Part shown: one piece after another, positions 1-5,678 of the stretch
Layout of the letters: each line of letters begins with the position of its first letter
Position numbering within the stretch: the first letter of the stretch is position 1
Assembly (NCBI GenBank): GCA_013298745.1
Contig: JAAFIT010000118.1
Coordinates: forward strand, 1 to 7,234
DNA from: Sphingomonadales bacterium
Lineage (GTDB): Bacteria > Pseudomonadota > Alphaproteobacteria > Sphingomonadales > Sphingomonadaceae
DNA: 7,234 nucleotides
Direction of reading: 5' to 3'
Made by a program: the position numbers and the translations under genes
Notes under the pieces: model-generated
The model's database searches: none
The model's input: only the letters and a program-made list of their open reading frames with translations
Told to the model about the DNA's origin: nothing

Positions 1-1211
1 GCAAAGGCCTGGCCGAAAATCAGGTTGTCGCGCAGCGGCGCGATGTCGGCACCGTCCTTGAGCAGCTGGAAATACCAGTTGCCATCGGCGGTGTCGCCAT
101 AGAGCACGGCACCGACAAGGCGATCGTTGGCGACGATCAGGCGTTTGTAGATACCGCGATGGGCGTCGCGAAGCACGATGTCCTCGGTGCCCTCGCCACC
201 TGAAAAGTCCCCGGCCGAGAACAGGTCGATGCCGGCAACCTTCAACTTGGTGGAGGTGACCGAGCCGGCATAGCCCCTGGGGTTTTCCGTCAGTCCATCG
301 GCAAGCGCGTGGCACATGTCCCACAGCGGCGCGACAAGGCCATAGCAGGCGCCGCGATGTTCGACGCATTCGCCGACGGCGAGGATGGCGGGATCGGAGG
401 TGACCATGTGATCATCGACGATGATGCCGCGGGCGGTATCGATTCCGGCGGCCTTGGCCAGCGCCGTGTCGGGGCGGATGCCGACGGCCATGACGACGAT
501 ATCGGCGGGGAGGATGGTGCCGTCCTTCAGTTTCACCCCGGTCACACGATCCTCGCCGATGATGGCTTCGGTGTGGGCGGTGGTGAGGATGGTCTGGCCG
601 CGCGATTCGAGTTCGCGCTGGAGGAGGAAGCCGGCGGCCTCGTCGAGCTGGCGCTCCATGAGGTGCGGCATCAGGTGGACGACAGTGACCGTCATGCCGC
701 GCAAGCAAAGCCCGTGTGCGGCTTCGAGGCCGAGCAGCCCGCCGCCGATGACGACGGCGTGGCCGCCGTTCGCCGCGACACCAAGCATCTTTTCGACATC
801 ATCCATGTCGCGGAAGGTCACAACGCCGGGCAGCATGACACCGGGTACGGGGATGACGAAGGGCGTTGAGCCGGTGGCGATGAGCAGCCGGTCATAGGGC
901 GTCACCCGCCCCGAAGCGGCGGTGACGGTTTTCGCGGCGCGGTCGATCGCCACCACCGCGTCACCGCTGTGCAGCGTTATGCCATTGTCGTCATACCAAG
1001 CCTGGTCGTTGATGATGATGTCGTCGAACGCCTTGTCCCCGGCAAGGACTGGGGAGAGCATGATGCGGTTGTAGTTGAAGCGTGGTTCGGCGCCGAAAAC
1101 CGTGATGGCGTAATCGCCCGGCTGGCGCTTGAGGATTTCCTCGACAGCGCAACAGCCGGCCATGCCATTGCCGATCACCACCAATTTAGGTTGCGGGTCA
1201 CTTCGGGCCAT
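1..1211 (-). CDS. nirB: Assimilatory nitrite reductase [NAD(P)H] large subunit, N-terminal part (3' end outside window)
   Basis: NirB is the cytoplasmic flavoprotein-sirohaem subunit that reduces nitrite to ammonium with NAD(P)H. The frame is open from the ATG at 1211 to the window edge, giving 403 codons of a protein usually of about 800 residues or more. Visible motifs are an N-terminal FAD dinucleotide fold (VVIGNGMAG, residues 11-19), the stretch FNYNRIMLSPVLAG (45-58), ATGS (112-115), a second dinucleotide fold for NAD(P)H (VVIGGGLLGLEAA, 153-165), AVGIRPDT (242-249) and the FAD-contacting AVGECVEHRG (278-287). The Fe-S and sirohaem half would lie beyond the window. A GGAG ribosome site (1219-1222) sits 7 nt before the start. 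The gene begins 13 nt after the porin stop with no terminator between them, so it is probably the distal part of the nrt operon and shares its leader control. A nirB homologue used for assimilation may also be called nasB or nasD. No frameshift is seen. Confidence 0.95.
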   Translation of the reverse strand, partial: MARSDPQPKLVVIGNGMAGCCAVEEILKRQPGDYAITVFGAEPRFNYNRIMLSPVLAGDKAFDDIIINDQAWYDDNGITLHSGDAVVAIDRAAKTVTAASGRVTPYDRLLIATGSTPFVIPVPGVMLPGVVTFRDMDDVEKMLGVAANGGHAVVIGGGLLGLEAAHGLCLRGMTVTVVHLMPHLMERQLDEAAGFLLQRELESRGQTILTTAHTEAIIGEDRVTGVKLKDGTILPADIVVMAVGIRPDTALAKAAGIDTARGIIVDDHMVTSDPAILAVGECVEHRGACYGLVAPLWDMCHALADGLTENPRGYAGSVTSTKLKVAGIDLFSAGDFSGGEGTEDIVLRDAHRGIYKRLIVANDRLVGAVLYGDTADGNWYFQLLKDGADIAPLRDNLIFGQAF

Positions 1212-1224
1212 GCTGGTGCTCCGG

Positions 1225-2427
1225 TCAAAAGACATAATCGACCGACAGCCAAAGCTTTTTGGTGTCGACGGCAAAACTGTCGGCGCTGTAGTCGGCATAT
1301 CTGAGTTCAAGCAGATACTTCGCGATTTTTGCCGTCAGGCGCAGGTTGATTTCGCTGCCGTAATGCTGGCTGGCGCGATCGGAATGAAAATCGTGATAAA
1401 CCGCGATCGCGGCGATGCTGTCGAAGGGGCCGACATTTTTGGCAGCATAGCCCGCCGAGCCATAGGCGTCGCGGATGCCGTTGCCAGGGGTCGTCAGGAA
1501 CTTGTCGGCAAAACCCTGGAATTTATGAAGGGTGGCCAGCGGCGTCTGAAACGAGGTGAAGGCTGCGCCGCTGCTGGCGCCGAGCACTTCATAACCGCCA
1601 GCGACGGCGGCACCGCCAAGGTTCAGCGTCGCTTCGGCGAGGTAATAGTCGGTGCTGTAATCGCGCGGGTTTTCAAAGGCATCCTGCTGATGCGCGTAAC
1701 TGAGGATATAGCCGATGCTGCTGGCCTTGCCGAGCGGCTGTTTGCCCATGAAGCGTGCGCCATAGGTGGCGCTGGAAAATTGCTGGCGGGTCGGGGCGTC
1801 CTGATCGATCCAATAGCCAAAGCCGGTCAGCGTACCGATCGGAGACGCATAGATGGCTTGCGCAAAGATATTGTCGCCATTGATGTGGGCGATCTGAGAA
1901 TCAAGGCCAAAGATGGTGCGGTTCGACCAGGCGTAGGTCACGTCGAAGCGCAGGTTCTTCACCGGGCTGGTTTCAACGCGCACCGCATCGAAGGTCTGTT
2001 CATTCTGCCGGAAAGCGACCGAGCCGACAAAGCGCTGGTCATCAAGGTTGATGCGCTGGCGGCCGGCGGTGAGGGTGGTGTTGGTAATCGACTTGTTCTG
2101 GATTTGCAGCCGGTTGAGCTCTATGGTCTGCGGATCGGCAACCACGGGGAACAGCAGCTTGCCGTTGGTGGTGCTGTTGTAGTTGTTGCTGATGCCGAGC
2201 AGGCCTTCGCCTTCGACAAGAATCCGAGTCGCCGGTGCGATCTTCAGGTCGAAACCGGCGCGGGCGCGCAGCGTTAGCGCGTCGGCATTTTTGGCAAAGC
2301 CACCCTGGTCAACGCCTTCATAACGCAGGCGCAAGTCAATGATCGGCTTGAAATCCGGTTCGGTGGCGGCTTGTGCGGCGGTCGCACCCGCAAGCAACAG
2401 CGCGCTTACCGCTAATTTGACGATCAT
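1225..2427 (-). CDS. Outer-membrane beta-barrel porin, alginate-export-like family
   Basis: The protein has 400 residues. It starts with a Sec signal peptide (MIVKLAVSALLLAGATAAQA, likely cleaved after residue 20) and ends in the aromatic sequence WLSVDYVF, whose final Phe is typical of outer-membrane barrels recognised by the BAM machinery. The mature part opens with FKPIIDLRLRYE and continues in alternating hydrophobic/polar strands (for example TLRARAGFDL, LTAGRQRINLDDQRF), which resembles porins annotated as alginate export family. The ATG at 2427 is chosen because it is preceded by AAGGGAGA (SD core 2435-2440, 7 nt spacing) and begins the signal peptide. An open extension to 2634 overlaps nrtD and has no signal peptide. 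The gene lies 46 nt after nrtD and 13 nt before nirB. From this position I infer that it admits nitrate or nitrite to the periplasm; the sequence alone does not show the substrate. Confidence 0.85.
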   Translation of the reverse strand: MIVKLAVSALLLAGATAAQAATEPDFKPIIDLRLRYEGVDQGGFAKNADALTLRARAGFDLKIAPATRILVEGEGLLGISNNYNSTTNGKLLFPVVADPQTIELNRLQIQNKSITNTTLTAGRQRINLDDQRFVGSVAFRQNEQTFDAVRVETSPVKNLRFDVTYAWSNRTIFGLDSQIAHINGDNIFAQAIYASPIGTLTGFGYWIDQDAPTRQQFSSATYGARFMGKQPLGKASSIGYILSYAHQQDAFENPRDYSTDYYLAEATLNLGGAAVAGGYEVLGASSGAAFTSFQTPLATLHKFQGFADKFLTTPGNGIRDAYGSAGYAAKNVGPFDSIAAIAVYHDFHSDRASQHYGSEINLRLTAKIAKYLLELRYADYSADSFAVDTKKLWLSVDYVF

Positions 2428-2473
2428 CGTTACGTCTCCCTTGTGGCCGAAATGAAATCCCTCCCCAAGGATC

Positions 2474-3280
2474 TTACGCCGCCACATCGGCGGGGTGGCT
2501 GAAGCGTTCATAAAGAAAGCGCAAAACCCCGGCGCGGGCGGCGACATAGCCGGGCGTTTCCGCCAGTTCGAGCCGGCGGCGTGGACGCGGCAGATCAACC
2601 GCCATGTCCTCGCCGATGGTTGCGGCCGGGCCATTGGTCATCATGATGACGCGATCGGCGAGCAGCACCGCTTCATCAACATCATGGGTGATCATCACGA
2701 CGGTGTTGTTGAGCGTGGCCTGGATTTCCATGACCGTGTCCTGGAGATTGGCGCGGGTCAGCGCATCGAGCGCGCCGAATGGCTCATCCATCAGCAGCAG
2801 CCGCGGTTGCATGGCGATGGCGCGGGCGATGCCGACGCGCTGCTTCATGCCGCCGGAAAGCTCAGCCGGCCGTTTGGCGGCAGCCTGGGCCATGTTGACC
2901 AGTTCCAGATTGTGCAGGACCCAGTCTTTTCGCTCAGCGCGTGATTTGGTGCCGGAAAACACCTTGTCTACCGCCAGCGCGACGTTTTCGGCGACGCTGA
3001 GCCACGGCAGCAGGCTGTGATCCTGGAAAACCACGGCGCGGTCCGGGCCGGGTGCATCGACGACTTTGTCATCAAGGAAGACGACGCCGGTGCTAGAGGG
3101 CGTGAGACCGGCGATGACATTCAGCAATGTCGACTTGCCGCAACCAGAATGGCCGATCAGCGCTACGAATTCGCCGCGTTCGACGCTCAAGTCGATGTGC
3201 TGCAACGCGGTGAACGGACCGTTCTTGGTGGGAAAGGTGACGCCGATGCCTTCGAGCGCCAGATAGCTGCGGTGCTTCAT
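2474..3280 (-). CDS. nrtD: Nitrate ABC transporter, ATP-binding subunit
   Basis: This 268-residue ATPase powers nitrate import through the NrtB permease at the cytoplasmic face of the inner membrane. All nucleotide-binding motifs are intact: Walker A GHSGCGKS (43-50), Q-loop VVFQDHSLLPW (Q86), ABC signature LSGGMKQRVGIARA (141-154), Walker B LLLMDEPFGALDA (161-173) and the switch His in MITHDVDEA (H199). The PGPDRAVVFQDHSLLPW segment is typical of the nitrate/sulfonate/taurine subfamily. There is no NrtA-like C-terminal domain of the cyanobacterial NrtC type, so the length fits NrtD, and two copies would form the ATPase dimer. A GGGAGGG ribosome site (3288-3294) lies 7 nt before the ATG. The start is 3 nt after the nrtB stop, suggesting translational coupling. 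Without the neighbouring genes, a taurine or sulfonate ATPase would be a possible reading; here nrtA and nirB settle it. It could equally be named nasD or nrtC. Confidence 0.93.
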   Translation of the reverse strand: MKHRSYLALEGIGVTFPTKNGPFTALQHIDLSVERGEFVALIGHSGCGKSTLLNVIAGLTPSSTGVVFLDDKVVDAPGPDRAVVFQDHSLLPWLSVAENVALAVDKVFSGTKSRAERKDWVLHNLELVNMAQAAAKRPAELSGGMKQRVGIARAIAMQPRLLLMDEPFGALDALTRANLQDTVMEIQATLNNTVVMITHDVDEAVLLADRVIMMTNGPAATIGEDMAVDLPRPRRRLELAETPGYVAARAGVLRFLYERFSHPADVAA

Positions 3281-3283
3281 GGC

Positions 3284-4198
3284 TCAACCCTCCCGCGAGA
3301 TTTTGCGGCCGACAAAGGCCACGAGGCGATCGAGCGCGAAGCCGACAAGGCCGATGTAGACCAGCGCGACGATGGTATCGGTGAGCAGCGACGAGTTGTA
3401 GCTGTCCCAGATGAAGAAGCCGACGCCGGTGCCGCCCTGGACCATTTCGGCCGCGACGATGGCAAGCCACGACATGCCGACACCAATCCGCAAACCCGTG
3501 AACATGTAGGGCACGCTTGCGGGCAGCAGCACCTTGAAGAAATATTGCGGTTTCGACAGCGCCAGCACCTTGGCGACGTTGCGATAAGCCTGGGGGATGG
3601 TCTGCACGCCAACCGCGGTGTTGAGGATGATCGGCCAGATCGCAGTGATGAAGATCAGGAAAACGGTGGCGGGATTGGCCTGCTGGAAGGCGGCAAGGCT
3701 GAGCGGCAACCAGGCCAGTGGCGGCACTGTGCGCAGCACCTGGAACAGCGGATCAAGCGCGCGAAAGGCGATGACGCTGGAACCGATAAGGACGCCCAGC
3801 GCGATGCCGGTGATGGCCGCAAGGCTGTAGCCAATGGCGACACGCTGCAGGCTTGTGGCGATATGAACGAGGATGCCGACATCGGCACCTTCGCCAACGC
3901 TGAAACCGTCGGCCATGGTGAAGGACACACCCTTCAACGGCTGCATGATGACGTCATGGCTTTCGGTCCACACGTCGACGGGGCTGGGGAAGCGCGCATC
4001 GGGTGCGCTGCACAGCGCCTGCCAGACAGCGAGCAGCACGATCAGCATGACCACCGGCGGCAGGATGGCGGCGGCACGGGCATCGACCCAGTCGCGCCAG
4101 GCCGCGCGGGGAAGAATGGCCGCCGGTGTTTTCGGAGGCGTGGCCTTGGGTGCTTCCGCCACCGGCACCTGCACCAGTTTCAATTGGGCGTTGGCCAT
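3284..4198 (-). CDS. nrtB: Nitrate ABC transporter, permease subunit
   Basis: This 304-residue inner-membrane permease forms the translocation path for nitrate. A cytoplasmic N-terminal tail rich in Ala, Pro and Lys (about 1-40) precedes hydrophobic segments at roughly 45-63, 121-142, 176-196, 236-250 and 272-295. The cytoplasmic loop that contacts the ATPase (the EAA-type motif) is at about 205-226, ending KVLLPASVPY. The stretch FRALDPLFQVLRTVPPLAWLPLSL, described here by position only (145-168), matches the conserved core of NrtB/SsuC/TauC-type permeases. A GGAAGG ribosome site (4207-4212) lies 8 nt before the ATG. The start follows the nrtA stop by 3 nt, and the stop precedes the nrtD start by 3 nt. 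Substrate is assigned from the adjacent nitrate-binding protein and nirB; the permease itself would not distinguish nitrate from related anions. Confidence 0.93.
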   Translation of the reverse strand: MANAQLKLVQVPVAEAPKATPPKTPAAILPRAAWRDWVDARAAAILPPVVMLIVLLAVWQALCSAPDARFPSPVDVWTESHDVIMQPLKGVSFTMADGFSVGEGADVGILVHIATSLQRVAIGYSLAAITGIALGVLIGSSVIAFRALDPLFQVLRTVPPLAWLPLSLAAFQQANPATVFLIFITAIWPIILNTAVGVQTIPQAYRNVAKVLALSKPQYFFKVLLPASVPYMFTGLRIGVGMSWLAIVAAEMVQGGTGVGFFIWDSYNSSLLTDTIVALVYIGLVGFALDRLVAFVGRKISREG

Positions 4199-4201
4199 GA
4201 C

Positions 4202-5476
4202 TCAGGCCTTCCGGATCGACAGGCTGGCGAGATAGGCCGCCGGCTTGGCCGGATCGAAGACCCTGCCATCGAAGAATTTTTCGATGCCGCGCGACGTGGA
4301 TTTCGGAACCGCACCGGCCGGCACCCGGGCGAGCACTGCGGCCTGGCGCCAGATGTCCTCGCGGTTAACGGCGGCAATGGCCTTGGTGGTGTTCAGCGCC
4401 GCCGGCAGTTTGCCCCAACGCTGGTTTTCGGTGAGGAACCACAAATCATGGCTGCGATACGGATAGCTGGCGTGGTTGGCCCAGAATTTCATCTTGAACG
4501 GCGCGTTGGTGAACACCCGGCCGTCGCCCATTGTGAAATTGCCCGCCAGCCGGTCTTGAATGTCGGTGGCCGGCACCTTCAGCCAGTCGCGTGACGACAG
4601 GATGGCGACCATTTCAGCCAGATTGGCCGGGTTATCGCACCAGATTTGCGCTTCGATGATCGCAGCGGTGAGCGCGCGGGCGGCATTGGGGTGCGCGGCG
4701 ATCCAGTCCGACCGCATTGCAAAGGCTTTTTCGGGGTGGTCCATCCACAATTGCCCGGTGGAAACCGCGGTGTAGCCAATCTTTTGCGCCACCAGCTGGT
4801 CGTTCCAGGGTTCACCGACGCAGAACGCCTCCATGGTTTTCGCCTTCATGTTGGCGACCATCTGCGGCGGCGGAATGGTGATCAGCTCGACATCTGCATC
4901 GGGGTTGATGCCGCTGGCGGCGAGCCAATAGCGCAGCCAAAGATCATGGGTTCCGCCTGGAAAGGTCATCGCCATGACAATCTTGGTGCCGGCGGCTTTG
5001 CGCTTGGCGATGATCGGCTTCATCTTGGCGGCACCAAGATCGGCGCGAACATTGAGATATTCGGCTTCAACTGAAATGCCCTGGCCGTTGGTGTTGAGGC
5101 GAGCGAGGATCGAGACCGGCACCGGCGCGCGCGATTTGGTGATGGTGCCCAATGTCATGAAATACGGCATCGGTGACAGGATATGCGCGCCATCGATGCC
5201 GCCGCCGCCCGAGCCGAGTTCCAGATTGTCGCGAACGCCGCCCCAGCTCGCCTGTTTGATGACGGACACATCGGTCATGCCGTATTTGGCGAACAGGCCC
5301 TTGGCCTTGGCAATGATCACCGGAGCGGAATCGGTCAGAGCGATATAGCCGAGCTTGGCGGTCGGGGTTTCCGGCGTTGCGGCACGCGCCGCGCCGGGCA
5401 ACGCAGCCACACCGGCAATAAGTCCGGCACCCTGCAAAAGCGTGCGGCGTGTCGTGCCTTGAACAAAATCTGCCAT
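4202..5476 (-). CDS. nrtA: Periplasmic nitrate-binding protein of ABC transporter (Tat-exported)
   Basis: NrtA captures nitrate in the periplasm and delivers it to NrtB. The chosen start gives 424 residues with a twin-arginine signal (TTRRTLLQ, R10-R11, then a hydrophobic core and cleavage near GAARA-A at 32/33). Family hallmarks are SWGGVRDNL (78-86), GTHDLWLRYWLAASGINPD (175-193), IPPPQM (201-206), EAFCVGEPWND (216-226), PEKAFAM (248-254) and FFDGRVFDP (401-409). H177 and K250 probably match the nitrate-contacting His and Lys known from cyanobacterial NrtA; this is inferred from motif position and not from an alignment. The ATG at 5476 is preceded by GAGG (5482-5485, 5 nt spacing). The frame stays open to 5560, but that extension runs through the terminator and would bury the Tat signal, so it is rejected. 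This is the first gene after the NasT-type leader. It is a paralogue of nasS next door. Confidence 0.94.
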   Translation of the reverse strand: MADFVQGTTRRTLLQGAGLIAGVAALPGAARAATPETPTAKLGYIALTDSAPVIIAKAKGLFAKYGMTDVSVIKQASWGGVRDNLELGSGGGGIDGAHILSPMPYFMTLGTITKSRAPVPVSILARLNTNGQGISVEAEYLNVRADLGAAKMKPIIAKRKAAGTKIVMAMTFPGGTHDLWLRYWLAASGINPDADVELITIPPPQMVANMKAKTMEAFCVGEPWNDQLVAQKIGYTAVSTGQLWMDHPEKAFAMRSDWIAAHPNAARALTAAIIEAQIWCDNPANLAEMVAILSSRDWLKVPATDIQDRLAGNFTMGDGRVFTNAPFKMKFWANHASYPYRSHDLWFLTENQRWGKLPAALNTTKAIAAVNREDIWRQAAVLARVPAGAVPKSTSRGIEKFFDGRVFDPAKPAAYLASLSIRKA

Positions 5477-5510
5477 CGCTGCCTCGCTGGTTTGAACCAA
5501 AAAACCCATG

Positions 5511-5558
5511 AAAAAAGCCGCTGCCGAACACCTGGAGAGCCAGGGCACGGTCAGCGGC
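5511..5558 (-). terminator. Intrinsic terminator (attenuator) in the nrtA leader
   Basis: Read on the minus strand, a long stem is formed by GCCGCTG (5558-5552) pairing with CAGCGGC (5523-5517). It continues with CCG (5550-5548) on CGG (5526-5524) after a single bulged A. An inner CCTGG/CCAGG stem (5544-5540 with 5535-5531) is capped by a 4-nt loop. Six T residues follow at 5516-5511. This is a strong Rho-independent terminator, yet it lies 34 nt upstream of the nrtA start and after nasS, in the middle of a pathway whose genes continue downstream. That position fits conditional termination better than an operon end. Its 5' arm is shared with the last ANTAR-type hairpin (5551-5566), so the two folds exclude each other. 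Folding energy was not computed. Confidence 0.88.
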
Positions 5559-5566
5559 ATTGCTGA
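5551..5566 (-). promoter_or_regulatory. ANTAR-target hairpin overlapping the terminator (candidate antiterminator, P2)
   Basis: On the minus-strand RNA, UCAGC (5566-5562) pairs with GCUGA (5555-5551) around the six-base loop AAUGCC, which has A at loop position 1 (5561) and G at position 4 (5558). A1/G4 hexaloops are the established recognition feature of ANTAR-domain antiterminators such as NasT, NasR and EutV. The loop and 3' arm use bases 5552-5558, which the terminator needs for its own stem. Protein-stabilised formation of this hairpin would therefore prevent termination. The pairing is seen in the sequence; NasT binding is inferred from the family and the adjacent nasT. Confidence 0.82.
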
Positions 5567-5574
5567 ATTATGGA

Positions 5575-5604
5575 GAACCGGTGACCGCCATTGGCCGCTG
5601 GTTC
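5575..5604 (-). promoter_or_regulatory. Extra A1/G4 hexaloop hairpin in the middle of the nrtA leader
   Basis: Minus-strand GGCC (5596-5593) pairs with GGUC (5586-5583), including one G-U pair, around the six-base loop AAUGGC. The loop has A at position 1 (5592) and G at position 4 (5589). A symmetric 3x3 internal loop separates this from an outer stem, GAACC (5604-5600) with GGUUC (5579-5575), so the element is a 30-nt extended hairpin. Its loop differs from that of the terminator-proximal hairpin at one base. Known ANTAR targets use two such hairpins, so this third one may be an alternative P1 or simply linker structure. The short, G-U-containing inner stem makes it less certain than the hairpins on either side. 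Confidence 0.55.
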
Positions 5605-5614
5605 AAAATGTCTA

Positions 5615-5630
5615 CAACCATCAGTGGTTG
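5615..5630 (-). promoter_or_regulatory. ANTAR-target hairpin, promoter-proximal (candidate P1)
   Basis: Minus-strand CAACC (5630-5626) pairs perfectly with GGUUG (5619-5615) around the six-base loop ACUGAU. The loop has A at position 1 (5625) and G at position 4 (5622), the ANTAR-recognition pattern. A flanking G-U pair can extend the stem. It lies just after the candidate promoter, so it would be near the 5' end of the transcript. Together with the hairpin at 5551-5566 it makes the tandem arrangement expected for a NasT-responsive leader, with a 48-nt linker that itself holds another hexaloop hairpin. Confidence 0.78.
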
Positions 5631-5641
5631 CTGCACTGCAC

Positions 5642-5669
5642 AAGATACGCCGATTCGTTTTCGGCGCAA
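5642..5669 (-). promoter_or_regulatory. Candidate sigma70-type promoter for the nrt operon
   Basis: On the minus strand, TTGCGC (5669-5664) could serve as the -35 box and TATCTT (5647-5642) as the -10 box, with a 16-bp spacer. Initiation about 7 nt downstream would fall near 5635, placing the transcript's first hairpin at its extreme 5' end. This layout fits a leader controlled by termination. The matches to consensus are partial and no start site is known. Readthrough from nasS could also feed the leader. I saw no clear sigma54 -24/-12 pair here. Confidence 0.45.
5648..5666. repeat. Inverted repeat inside the candidate promoter
   Basis: CGCCGA (5648-5653) and TCGGCG (5661-5666) form a perfect 6-bp inverted repeat around the 7-nt spacer TTCGTTT. 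It fills the spacer between the proposed -35 and -10 boxes and overlaps the -35. It lies 12 nt after the nasS stop. It could be an operator for a transcription factor, or a weak hairpin at the 3' end of the nasTS message. It lacks a T-run in the direction of nasS transcription, so it does not look like an intrinsic terminator. Confidence 0.5.
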
Positions 5670-5678
5670 GAGCCTAAA

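Noticed and set aside
309..897. Plus-strand open frames of 186 and 158 codons near the left edge.
   Set aside because: They are antisense to nirB, whose FAD and NAD(P)H motifs on the minus strand are unambiguous.
1129..2277. Plus-strand open frame of 382 codons opposite the porin gene.
   Set aside because: It is antisense to a gene with a signal peptide, ribosome site and barrel C-terminus, and shows no recognisable domain.
2428..2473. Possible terminator or second promoter in the nrtD-porin gap.
   Set aside because: Only a weak CCTT/AAGG pairing is possible, with no T-run and no convincing -35/-10 pair, so the gap looks like a simple intercistronic spacer.
2428..2634. N-terminal extension of the porin frame up to 2634.
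   Set aside because: It overlaps the end of nrtD in another frame and lacks membrane-export features; the ATG at 2427 has a good ribosome site and a signal peptide immediately after it.
3017..4594. Long plus-strand open frame of 525 codons opposite nrtD, nrtB and nrtA.
   Set aside because: It spans three well-supported minus-strand genes and has no family motifs; its composition (rich in D, G, H, R, Q) is typical of antisense frames in GC-rich DNA.
5477..5560. In-frame upstream extension of nrtA by 28 codons, beginning at an ATG at 5560.
   Set aside because: It runs through the terminator stem and T-run, has no ribosome site, and would place the twin-arginine signal well inside the protein. 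The ATG at 5476 has GAGG 5 nt upstream and gives a normal Tat signal.
5494..5604. Possible long-range pairing of GAACC in the leader (5600-5604, minus strand) with GGTTC near the nrtA ribosome site (5494-5498).
   Set aside because: Five base pairs at this distance are expected by chance, and the same GAACC has a closer partner at 5575-5579.
5568..5621. A 17-codon open frame in the leader (MVVDILNQRPMAVTGSP) that could be a leader peptide.
   Set aside because: Its ATG starts inside the P1 loop and stem, no Shine-Dalgarno sequence precedes it, and it has no run of regulatory codons. The leader is better explained by protein-bound hairpins.
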